Source: an uncultured Dokdonia sp. (GTDB lineage Bacteria; Bacteroidota; Bacteroidia; Flavobacteriales; Flavobacteriaceae). From it: DNA of 14,187 bases. Positions within the stretch are counted from its first letter, which is position 1. Each line of letters starts with the position of its first letter. Below the pieces are notes generated by a model, which worked only from the letters and a program-made list of their open reading frames with translations, was not told the origin of the DNA and did not search any database. This document shows positions 7,786-14,187 of this stretch, piece after piece. Made by a program: the position numbers and the translations under genes. The stretch lies in assembly GCA_937124495.1 (NCBI GenBank), contig CAKZKZ010000147.1, positions 1-14,187 of the forward strand, written 5' to 3'.

Positions 7786-7816
7786 AAAATCTATACTAAT
7801 ATTAGGTAATACCCAA
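7786..7816 (-). promoter_or_regulatory. Candidate promoter of the sugar operon
   Basis: In minus-strand sense a TTG (7816-7814) is followed after 20 bases by TAGATTTT (7793-7786), which matches the Bacteroidota -7 consensus TAnnTTTG except for the last base. The box lies about 82 bases before the ATG at 7703, leaving an AT-rich leader. The TTG abuts the LacI-type operator, which would sit just upstream of the polymerase site, a position suited to activation or to repression by steric block. Confidence 0.35.
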
Positions 7817-7831
7817 CGAAAACGATTTCGT
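7816..7831. promoter_or_regulatory. LacI-family-type operator
   Basis: ACGAAAACGATTTCGT is a near-perfect inverted repeat (one mismatched pair) with a central CG, the classic shape of LacI/GalR-family operators (AAACG/CGTTT). Upstream in minus-strand sense, two more CGTTTT half sites lie in direct repeat 11 bases apart (starting at 7860 and 7849). Position before a sugar operon supports a regulatory role. No LacI-type regulator gene is present in the window. Confidence 0.6.
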
Positions 7832-7864
7832 AAATATCACCTGAAAACGGATCAAAAACGGGTG

Positions 7865-8791
7865 TTATTCCTTTATAAACTGAATATTACGAAGCAAACC
7901 AGTATACTTTGTACGCTTTACTGCCGATTTCTTAAAGATCTCAGAAAATACTTCTTGTGTGATTTCTTCCCAATCTTTCTTGGTATTAGAAAGTAATTTC
8001 GGATTGGGGTCAAATAGTGGCTCTTTATGAGAAGTACTAAAACGATTCCAAGGGCATACATCCTGACAGGCATCACACCCAAAAATCCAATCGTCAAAAG
8101 ATCCTTTCACAGAAGTAGGAATGGCCTCTTTAAGCTCTATCGTAAAATAACTAATACATTTACTCCCATCTACTTTATACGGCTCGACAATGGCTTGTGT
8201 AGGGCATGCGTCTATACATGCGGTACAACTCCCACAATGATCCGTAACAGGCGTATCATATTCTAAATCAAGATCTACAATAAGCTCTGCAATAAAATAA
8301 AAAGAACCTGCCTTTTTAGACAGTACATTGCTATGCTTCCCCATCCAACCTACGCCGCTTTGTACAGCCCAAGCCTTGTCAAGAACTGGGGCACTAGCTA
8401 CAAACGCACGACCATGGACATCTCCTATTTCAGACTGGATCGTATGGAGCAATTCTTTAAGCTTATCCTTAATGACAAAATGATAATCTCTCCCATACGC
8501 ATACTTTGAAATCTTATAAGAACCTTCTTCTTGAGTTTTACTAGGGTAATAATTGAGCAGTAAAGAAATCACACTTTTAGAGCCTTCAACAAGTTTGGTA
8601 GGGTCTAATCGTTTATCAAAGTGATTTTCCATATACTGCATCTGGCCATTCATGTTATCTTTAAGCCATTGTTCTAAACGTGGTGCTTCTTCTTCTAAGA
8701 AACCAGCCTTAGAAATACCGCAAGACATGAATCCCAAACGTTTTGCTTCGGCTTTGATAAGAGCGGTATGCTTTGCTCGATTTTCTATCAC
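7865..8791 (-). CDS. queG: Epoxyqueuosine reductase QueG
   Basis: Cobalamin-dependent iron-sulfur enzyme that converts epoxyqueuosine to queuosine at the wobble position of GUN-anticodon tRNAs, the last step of the pathway. It has 308 residues, slightly short but complete, and is cytoplasmic. Two [4Fe-4S] sites are clear: CGSCTACIDACP (186-197) with the related fourth Cys pattern, and CDACQDVCPWN (239-249). Asp138 in ASAPVLDKA fits the catalytic Asp, and KCISYFTIE (211-219) is a family hallmark. The start is a GTG at 8791, four bases after the P450 stop; the frame is closed upstream by a stop and no early ATG exists, so the GTG is well supported. Translation is probably coupled to the P450 gene, though no functional link between them is known. 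Confidence 0.94.
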   Translation of the reverse strand: MIENRAKHTALIKAEAKRLGFMSCGISKAGFLEEEAPRLEQWLKDNMNGQMQYMENHFDKRLDPTKLVEGSKSVISLLLNYYPSKTQEEGSYKISKYAYGRDYHFVIKDKLKELLHTIQSEIGDVHGRAFVASAPVLDKAWAVQSGVGWMGKHSNVLSKKAGSFYFIAELIVDLDLEYDTPVTDHCGSCTACIDACPTQAIVEPYKVDGSKCISYFTIELKEAIPTSVKGSFDDWIFGCDACQDVCPWNRFSTSHKEPLFDPNPKLLSNTKKDWEEITQEVFSEIFKKSAVKRTKYTGLLRNIQFIKE

Positions 8792-8795
8792 TTGA

Positions 8796-10124
8796 TTAGC
8801 GAGGTATAAATTCTAAGATAGCTTTATGAGGCTTTAAAGTAATCAAAGGTTTAATTTCTATAGGCGTCTCTTTCTTCTTTATTTTATAATGCTTTACAAT
8901 TTCTGTGATAGCAAGTACCATCTCATACATTGCGAAATTATTTCCGATACACATTCTCGGTCCTGCTCCAAAAGGGAAATAGGCCTTGTGCTTCATTCCA
9001 GCATTATTAGCAAAACGATCTGGATTAAATACTTCTGGATCTTCCCAAAAATCTTTGTGTTTATGTATTTCTATCACAGAAAAAAGCAAATTGGATTCTT
9101 TAGGAATCGTAACACCATCAAACATATCTTCTTCAAGATTTACACGATCTATAAAATATGCTGGTGGATACAAACGCATAGACTCCTCTATCACCAGTTT
9201 TGTATACTCGCATGATTTAATAAAATCTAGTGAAGATGTTGTATTCGCTTTCGCGAAAGCGTACTCCTTATACACCTTCTCTTGTATGTCAGGATGCTTT
9301 GCTAGAAGTTGCAATGTAAATGTAAGCGCATTTGAGGTTGTCTCATGACCAGCTACAAAGAGAATTAAGATTTCATCTAACAATTGCGATTCCTCCATGG
9401 CTGTCCCATCTTCATAACGAGCATCCAATAACATATCTAATAAATCACCTGGTCGGTCGCCACTCTCACGGCGTTGATCTACTAGTTTTTTAAGGATTTC
9501 TCTCGCTTCTACAGTAAGATTGATGTGTTTTTTAATAGCACCTCCATATTTAAAATACAACGCCTTAAAAGGTTGCCTTAACTCTTTTACGAGCATTTGC
9601 TGCGCTGCTTCCGTAATATGCTGAAGCCGATTTATAAAAGATGCATCTATCTCAGACTTAAACAGTGCTTTTGCAACGGCTTGAAATGCAAGGTCATTTA
9701 GAATAGAAAAAATATCTATCGAAGCATTTGGCACTATATGCACAATTTCTTCTCTAATAACTTCTAATACCGTATCTAGTAATTGTTCTAATTGTTTTTT
9801 ATGAAAAGCAGGTTGGATGAGTCGTCGTTGCTTCTTCCACAATTCTCCTTCTGCAGTAAGCAATCCTTTTCCTACATATTTAGAGAGATCTTTTGTTTGG
9901 ATTTTAGATTTTGTGTAGTTCCGTTGATTCTTTTGTAATGTATAGCGTGCAAACTCAGGATTTCTGGAAAATATAACGGAGTTTTTTGCTCCTAATTTTA
10001 AGCGAAAAGTATCTCCTTTTTCTTCAAAGTTTTTGTGATGAAAAGGTAATGGGTTTTTAACAATCTTATTTGCATTTGCTAGAAATTTAAAAAAAGGAAC
10101 GGTGGGGATTACATTTTCTTTCAT
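8796..10124 (-). CDS. Cytochrome P450
   Basis: Haem-thiolate monooxygenase of 442 residues, full length, with no N-terminal membrane anchor. Hallmarks in order: WKKQR (96-100, C-helix haem propionate contact), AGHETT (258-263, I-helix oxygen activation), EESMR (313-317, the ExxR motif), NPDRF (367-371) and FGAGPRMCIG (385-394) with Cys392 as haem ligand. The overall form (EGELWKKQRRLIQPAFH and so on) resembles the CYP4/CYP102-like class rather than CYP51 or terpene-type bacterial P450s, so a fatty-acid or other hydrophobic substrate is plausible but unproven. No ferredoxin or reductase gene lies in the window, so the redox partner must be encoded elsewhere. It sits 50 bases after ruvB and 4 bases before queG. 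A perfect CGCTTTCGCGAAAGCG palindrome encodes AFAKA (289-293). Confidence 0.95.
   Translation of the reverse strand: MKENVIPTVPFFKFLANANKIVKNPLPFHHKNFEEKGDTFRLKLGAKNSVIFSRNPEFARYTLQKNQRNYTKSKIQTKDLSKYVGKGLLTAEGELWKKQRRLIQPAFHKKQLEQLLDTVLEVIREEIVHIVPNASIDIFSILNDLAFQAVAKALFKSEIDASFINRLQHITEAAQQMLVKELRQPFKALYFKYGGAIKKHINLTVEAREILKKLVDQRRESGDRPGDLLDMLLDARYEDGTAMEESQLLDEILILFVAGHETTSNALTFTLQLLAKHPDIQEKVYKEYAFAKANTTSSLDFIKSCEYTKLVIEESMRLYPPAYFIDRVNLEEDMFDGVTIPKESNLLFSVIEIHKHKDFWEDPEVFNPDRFANNAGMKHKAYFPFGAGPRMCIGNNFAMYEMVLAITEIVKHYKIKKKETPIEIKPLITLKPHKAILEFIPR
9246..9261. repeat. Dispersed palindrome, copy 3 (in P450 gene)
   Basis: CGCTTTCGCGAAAGCG, a perfect 16-base palindrome, the best copy of the family in this window. 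Read in the P450 frame it gives A-F-A-K-A in the loop between helices J and J-prime, an area tolerant of variation in P450s. Confidence 0.85.
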
Positions 10125-10132
10125 CTATTGTT

Positions 10133-10151
10133 GGTAACATGCAGGTAACAT
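10133..10151 (-). promoter_or_regulatory. Paired direct repeat ATGTTACC before the P450 gene
   Basis: In minus-strand sense two copies of ATGTTACC start 11 bases apart (10151 and 10140), about one helical turn, ending 9 bases before the P450 start codon. Such spacing can mark a regulator site; the gap to ruvB is only 50 bases and could also be a simple leader. Confidence 0.25.
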
Positions 10152-10174
10152 CAATTACGCACTACTATTCTATT

Positions 10175-11197
10175 TTAAAATAACCCTCCTTGTACAGGTC
10201 CTTTTGTTCTTCCTAAATGACGATAGGCATCTTCTGTCACTTCTCTTCCTCTAGGGGTACGCATGATAAATCCTTGTTGTATTAAGAAAGGCTCATACAC
10301 CTCTTCTATCGTTTCTGCAGTTTCTGAAACAGCAGTAGCTAGAGTTGTAATTCCTACTGGACCTCCTTTAAATTTATCGATGATGGTTACTAAAATCTTA
10401 TTATCCATCTCATCCAGACCATGAGCATCTACATTTAATGCTTCGAGGCTATATTTTGCAATAGCGATATCAATGCTTCCATTTCCTTTTATTTGAGCAA
10501 AGTCACGTACACGTCGCAATAATGCATTTGCAATACGAGGTGTACCCCTACTTCTACCTGCAATCTCTATAGCAGCTTCCATTGAGATGGGAACTCCCAA
10601 AATTTGAGAACTACGCTGTACAATAGAAGTGAGCAATTCTGTGCTATAATATTGTAATCGGGATGAAATTCCAAAACGAGCTCGCATAGGAGCTGTTAAT
10701 AATCCAGAACGTGTAGTGGCACCTACCAATGTAAACGGACTTAAATCAATTTGAACAGAACGTGCATTAGGTCCTGTTTCAATCATAATATCGATACGAT
10801 AGTCTTCCATCGCTGAGTATAAATACTCCTCTACAATAGGGCTTAATCGATGGATCTCATCTATAAATAATACATCTCTTTCATCGAGATTGGTCAATAA
10901 TCCTGCTAAATCTCCTGGCTTATCCAATACAGGCCCTGATGTAATTTTAATATTTACATCAAGTTCATTTGCCAGAATATTTGCCAATGTTGTTTTACCT
11001 AAACCTGGAGGGCCATGAAAAAGAGTATGATCTAATGCTTCGCCTCTTAAATTTGCAGCTTGCACAAAAATCCTAAGGTTTTCTAATACTTGATCCTGAC
11101 CTGCAAAATCATTAAAGGATAGCGGACGTAATGCACGCTCCACATCCATTTCCTCATGAGAGTATCCTTCGCTTGTTGGATCTAAGTTTTCATTCAT
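10175..11197 (-). CDS. ruvB: Holliday junction branch migration ATPase RuvB
   Basis: Hexameric AAA+ motor that, with RuvA, drives branch migration of Holliday junctions in recombination and repair. It has 340 residues, the standard length. Visible in order: the N-terminal RPLSFNDFAGQ, Walker A GPPGLGKTT (62-70), Walker B LFIDEIH (110-116), sensor 1 GATTRSG (159-165), the arginine-finger region APMRARFG (169-176), the sensor 2 region RGTPRIANALLRRVRDF, and a C-terminal winged helix ending TPRGREVTEDAYRHLG. The ATG at 11197 gives the expected N-terminus. A candidate -7 box lies 26 bases upstream. Its partner ruvA is not in the window; flavobacterial genomes, as I recall, often place ruvA beside maeB, which is the gene at the left edge. 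Confidence 0.97.
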   Translation of the reverse strand: MNENLDPTSEGYSHEEMDVERALRPLSFNDFAGQDQVLENLRIFVQAANLRGEALDHTLFHGPPGLGKTTLANILANELDVNIKITSGPVLDKPGDLAGLLTNLDERDVLFIDEIHRLSPIVEEYLYSAMEDYRIDIMIETGPNARSVQIDLSPFTLVGATTRSGLLTAPMRARFGISSRLQYYSTELLTSIVQRSSQILGVPISMEAAIEIAGRSRGTPRIANALLRRVRDFAQIKGNGSIDIAIAKYSLEALNVDAHGLDEMDNKILVTIIDKFKGGPVGITTLATAVSETAETIEEVYEPFLIQQGFIMRTPRGREVTEDAYRHLGRTKGPVQGGLF

Positions 11198-11204
11198 AGC
11201 ACGA

Positions 11205-11231
11205 TTGGGTAATACCTATTACACAAATATA
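11205..11231 (-). promoter_or_regulatory. Candidate ruvB promoter and adjacent GGTAATACC palindrome
   Basis: Minus-strand bases 11231-11224 read TATATTTG, a perfect TAnnTTTG -7 box, 26 bases before the ruvB ATG; no TTG at -33 is evident. Between box and start codon lies GGTATTACC (about 11208-11216), an imperfectly centred palindrome that recurs in the sugar operon promoter region. Confidence 0.4.
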
Positions 11232-11239
11232 AGGATTGT

Positions 11240-11286
11240 CTGAGTACGCTGGAGTTTATACTGAGCAAAGTCGAAGTGCGAAAGCA
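11240..11286. repeat. Degenerate dispersed intergenic repeat (CTGAGC...GTCGAAGT type)
   Basis: ACTGAGCAAAGTCGAAGT (11260-11277) is a variant of the imperfect palindrome CACTGAGCnnAGTCGAAGTG, which I recognise as widespread in intergenic DNA of Bacteroidota. A more decayed relative, CTGAGTACGCTGGAGT, precedes it (11240-11255). Directly after it comes GCGAAAGC, half of the CGCTTTCGCGAAAGCG palindrome. The 183-base gap between ruvB and ctaD otherwise holds only the terminator and ruvB promoter. Confidence 0.55.
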
Positions 11287-11319
11287 AAAAAAAAGTATCA
11301 CACAACTCTACACACATAC

Positions 11320-11360
11320 TATCAAAAACAAAAAAACCCATTCTGTTGAGAATGGGTTTT
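11320..11360 (-). terminator. Rho-independent terminator of ctaCD
   Basis: AAAACCCATTCT (11333-11344) and AGAATGGGTTTT (11349-11360) form a 12-base-pair stem with a 4-base loop. In minus-strand sense the stem is followed by a run of T broken by a single G. It begins 20 bases after the ctaD stop codon and insulates ruvB from oxidase transcription. Confidence 0.93.
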
Positions 11361-11380
11361 CAATTTATCTAAATCACTAT

Positions 11381-13207
11381 TTAGTGATGCATTTCTTCTT
11401 CATTATCTTGTAATGGTATATGCTGTGGCGCAAAATCTTGACCAGGAATCACATAATCAGATTCATCCATATTCAATTTACTATAGTCATACGGCCATCT
11501 GTGTACTTCTGGAATTGGTCCATCCCAGTTTCCATGTATATGCTTTACTTCTGCAGTCCATTCTAATGTATTAGACTTCCAAGGATTTTTAGATCCTATC
11601 TTTCCGAAGAACATAGAATGTATGAAGTTATATAAGAACACTAACTGTGCTGTTGCTGTAATAAATGCAAATATGGTAATAGCAACATTTACATCTGTAA
11701 GATCATCAAAGTAAGGGAATGCTGTATTTGTATAGTAACGTCTAGGAAGACCTGCCATACCAATAAAGTGCATTGGGAAGAAAATTCCATAAGATCCTAT
11801 AGCAGTTACCCAGAAGTGAACATATCCTAGGTTCTTATTCATCATTCTTCCTTCAAACATTTTAGGGAACCAATGATAAACCCCTGCAAATAATCCATAG
11901 AGTGCAGAGATACCCATTACTAAGTGGAAGTGAGCTACCACAAAATAAGTATCATGTACGTTAATATCTAATGTACTATCACCAAGTATAATTCCAGTTA
12001 ATCCTCCAGAGATAAAAGTAGATACCAATCCTATTGAAAATAGCATTCCAGGATTAAACTGAAGATTACCTTTCCAGAGGGTGGTTATATAGTTAAATGC
12101 TTTTACTGCAGAAGGAATTGCAATTAGTAATGTTGTAAATGTAAATACGGATCCTAAAAATGGATTCATTCCAGATATAAACATATGGTGACCCCATACA
12201 ATAGTAGACAAGAAAGCAATCGCAAGAATAGATGCAACCATCGCTCGATATCCAAAGATAGGTTTACGAGAGTTTGTTGCTATAATCTCTGATGTTATTC
12301 CTAATGCTGGTAATAATACAATATATACCTCAGGGTGTCCTAAGAACCAGAAAAGGTGTTCAAATAATACTGGAGAACCTCCAGAATTATGTAATACTTC
12401 TCCACCTATATAGATATCTGAAAGGAAAAATGAAGTTCCAAAACTTCTATCCATAATAAGCATTAATGCGGCAGATAATAATACCGGGAAAGATACAATT
12501 CCAATAACAGCTGTTACAAAAAATGCCCAAATCGTAAGAGGAAGACGTGTCATGGTCATTCCTTTTGTACGTAAATTTAATACCGTTACAACATAATTAA
12601 GTGATCCTAAGAGTGAGGAAGCAATAAATATTGCCATAGACACTAACCAGAGAGTCATTCCCATCCCTGAAGCAGGAATACTATTAGGAAGTGCACTTAA
12701 AGGAGGATAAATTGTCCATCCTGCTGCAGCTGGCCCTGACTCTACAAATAAAGACAATACCATGATGACAGAAGAAAGGAAGAATAACCAGTAGGATATC
12801 ATATTTAAGAATCCTGAAGCCATATCTCTTGCTCCAATCTGTAATGGAATTAATAGGTTACTAAAAGTACCACTCAGACCTGCTGTTAATACAAAGAATA
12901 CCATAATAGTACCGTGTATGGTAATAAGAGCAAGGTAGATGTTAGGGTCCATTACTCCATCTTTTGCCCAATCACCTAATAATACTTCATAAATAGTAAA
13001 TTGATGATCTGGCCAAGCTAATTGTAATCTGAAAAGCAATGACATTGCTATCCCTATAATACCCATGATCAAACCAGTGATAAGGTACTGCTTCGAAATC
13101 ATCTTATGATCTGTACTAAAGATATACTTTGTTACAAATGTTTCTTTATGGTGATGATGTCCGTGATCGTCGTGTCCGTGATCTAATGCTCCTGCGTCTG
13201 CTGACAT
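11381..13207 (-). CDS. ctaD: Cytochrome c oxidase subunit I (haem-copper, A1-like)
   Basis: Catalytic subunit of the terminal oxidase in the inner membrane; reduces O2 to water and pumps protons. It has 608 residues and 12 or more membrane helices. Ligands are visible: His98 (TIHGT) and His428 for the low-spin haem, His426 (VVAHFHLV) for the high-spin haem, and His291, His340 and His341 for CuB. Tyr295 in GHPEVY is the cross-linked tyrosine and Glu293 the proton-gating residue of A1 oxidases. D-channel residues Asp128 and Asn135 (GARDMASGFLN) and K-channel Lys369 (IPSAVKAF) are present. The N-terminus is unusually His-rich (HGHDDHGHHHHKE, residues 10-22). The gene follows ctaC by 35 bases and ends at a strong terminator. 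Confidence 0.98.
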   Translation of the reverse strand: MSADAGALDHGHDDHGHHHHKETFVTKYIFSTDHKMISKQYLITGLIMGIIGIAMSLLFRLQLAWPDHQFTIYEVLLGDWAKDGVMDPNIYLALITIHGTIMVFFVLTAGLSGTFSNLLIPLQIGARDMASGFLNMISYWLFFLSSVIMVLSLFVESGPAAAGWTIYPPLSALPNSIPASGMGMTLWLVSMAIFIASSLLGSLNYVVTVLNLRTKGMTMTRLPLTIWAFFVTAVIGIVSFPVLLSAALMLIMDRSFGTSFFLSDIYIGGEVLHNSGGSPVLFEHLFWFLGHPEVYIVLLPALGITSEIIATNSRKPIFGYRAMVASILAIAFLSTIVWGHHMFISGMNPFLGSVFTFTTLLIAIPSAVKAFNYITTLWKGNLQFNPGMLFSIGLVSTFISGGLTGIILGDSTLDINVHDTYFVVAHFHLVMGISALYGLFAGVYHWFPKMFEGRMMNKNLGYVHFWVTAIGSYGIFFPMHFIGMAGLPRRYYTNTAFPYFDDLTDVNVAITIFAFITATAQLVFLYNFIHSMFFGKIGSKNPWKSNTLEWTAEVKHIHGNWDGPIPEVHRWPYDYSKLNMDESDYVIPGQDFAPQHIPLQDNEEEMHH

Positions 13208-13242
13208 AATCTTAATGCTTTAACTTTTATTAGTTTTATTTT

Positions 13243-14187
13243 TTACTCGTTTGATGCGATCTTCTTTCCAAAAGTCTCCTGTTGAGCCATCCAAGCATCA
13301 TACTCTTCTTGTGTCTCAACAATAATTTTCATTTGCATATTGTAATGTGAAGTACCACATATCTTATTACAAAGTAAGAAATAATCAAACTCGTCATAAT
13401 CATCTATAGGTCCGTTACCGGCTGCCATAGATTTATTATTTTTTTCTCTTCTAATCTCTTTTATCACCTGCATTTTATCCTTCATATATTCTGTTTCACG
13501 GATTTCAGCAGTAGTTTTTGATGGTGTAAAAGCAAACTGTGTAATCATCCCTGGCACCACATTCATTTGTGCACGGAAGTGAGGCATATATGCTGAGTGT
13601 AATACATCTTGAGATCTTAATTTAAAGATAACTTGACGTCCTACTGGCAAATGTAACTCTGAAGTAATCACATCATCCATTGCATCTTGATCACTTAAAT
13701 CAACACCTACTGTATTTGCCCCTTCTATAAAACGAACATTTGCATTTCCTAAGATGTTATCTTCTCCAGAATAACGAGCTTCCCAAGCAAAACGCTTTGC
13801 ATATAATTCTATAACAATAGCATCTTCTTCTTCTTCAAAATTCATGATATCAGACCAAGTGAATAGTCCGTAGATAATAAGACCTGCTAGAACGATTACT
13901 GGAATAATGGTCCATATAAACTCTAACTTATCATTATCTGCATAAAACAAAGCACGATTTCCTTTTTTACCTTGATATTTATAGGCAAAATAATGTAATA
14001 ACGCTTGTGTAATAACCTGTACAAGCATGATCAAAGCAAGAGAGATAAACATTAAGTTATCATAACTTGATCCATGCTCAGAAGACGCTTCTGGCAGATA
14101 AAATTTACTATAATACCAGAAACAATATATAGTTATAAAATACATGAAGATAAGGAACATAATCATCAACTTCCCGTTAATACGGTT
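13243..14187 (-). CDS. ctaC: Cytochrome c oxidase subunit II, N-terminus cut by window edge
   Basis: CuA-bearing subunit that takes electrons from cytochrome c. The frame stays open to the right edge (first visible residues NRINGKLMIMF), so the TTG or ATG codons near 14160-14169 are internal and the true start lies outside; 314 residues are visible. Three hydrophobic segments (about 8-28, 44-66, 89-111) precede the periplasmic cupredoxin domain. CuA ligands are His197 (DVLHSAYMPHF), Cys273, Cys277, His281 and Met284 in CNKICGTSHYNM. The position that is Glu in most family members (CxExC) is Lys275; its backbone carbonyl is the ligand, so the site should still work. About 35 charged residues (about 228-262) are inserted between the domain core and the CuA loop, compared with shorter family members. 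It is co-transcribed with ctaD. Confidence 0.95.
   Translation of the reverse strand, partial: NRINGKLMIMFLIFMYFITIYCFWYYSKFYLPEASSEHGSSYDNLMFISLALIMLVQVITQALLHYFAYKYQGKKGNRALFYADNDKLEFIWTIIPVIVLAGLIIYGLFTWSDIMNFEEEEDAIVIELYAKRFAWEARYSGEDNILGNANVRFIEGANTVGVDLSDQDAMDDVITSELHLPVGRQVIFKLRSQDVLHSAYMPHFRAQMNVVPGMITQFAFTPSKTTAEIRETEYMKDKMQVIKEIRREKNNKSMAAGNGPIDDYDEFDYFLLCNKICGTSHYNMQMKIIVETQEEYDAWMAQQETFGKKIASNE

Noticed and set aside
9246..9261. Palindrome as a parS centromere site
   Set aside because: The usual parS has the core CACGTG (TGTTTCACGTGAAACA); here the core is TCGCGA, and copies lie within genes at several places.
8889..9348. Overlapping plus-strand frames in the P450 region
   Set aside because: They are antisense to the haem-binding and ExxR motifs of the P450, with no start context or family features.
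14158..14169. TTG/ATG codons near 14160 as the true ctaC start
   Set aside because: The frame remains open to the edge and the residues NRINGKLM fit the internal NxNGxLM segment I recall from flavobacterial CtaC, so the gene is cut rather than starting here.

Overview
This 14.2-kb window is AT-rich and every gene I can support lies on the minus strand, so it reads right to left. Protein resemblance points to a marine member of the Flavobacteriia (Bacteroidota). The cytochrome oxidase subunits have the Bacteroidota form (CuA motif CNKICGTSHYNM). Two candidate promoters carry the Bacteroidota -7 box TAnnTTTG. The malic enzyme, RuvB and QueG also look flavobacterial, and no Shine-Dalgarno sequences stand out. 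The dispersed palindrome CGCTTTCGCGAAAGCG and a degenerate CTGAGC...GTCGAAGT repeat fit the same group. From memory the neighbourhood resembles Dokdonia-like genomes, but that genus call is only a guess.

Layout from right to left (direction of transcription): (1) ctaC and ctaD, subunits II and I of an aa3-type cytochrome c oxidase, followed by a strong rho-independent terminator. ctaC is cut by the right edge. (2) An intergenic stretch holding dispersed-repeat remnants and a likely ruvB promoter. (3) ruvB (Holliday-junction branch migration), a cytochrome P450 and queG (epoxyqueuosine reductase); the P450 and queG are only 4 bases apart. (4) A 160-base regulatory region with a LacI-type operator and a candidate promoter. 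(5) A tightly packed five-gene sugar operon: a sucrose-transporter-like MFS protein, a second MFS transporter, a GH37 trehalase, a GH100/invertase-like glycosidase and a PfkB-family fructokinase. (6) maeB, the NADP-type malic enzyme, cut by the left edge.

The operon looks like a cytoplasmic pathway for non-reducing disaccharides (trehalose and probably sucrose). Intact sugar would be imported by the MFS proteins, hydrolysed by hydrolases that lack signal peptides, and any fructose phosphorylated by the kinase. No SusC/SusD pair or regulator gene lies inside the window.

Most notable points: the trehalase resembles fungal Ca2+-dependent neutral trehalases and keeps their EF-hand-like loop. A perfect 7-copy heptanucleotide array sits directly before the non-ATG start of the invertase-like gene. 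Three near-identical long palindromes lie inside three genes of the apparently accessory block. A G8 tract lies within a conserved transporter motif. I found no RNA genes, CRISPR array, insertion sequence or clearly novel defence system.
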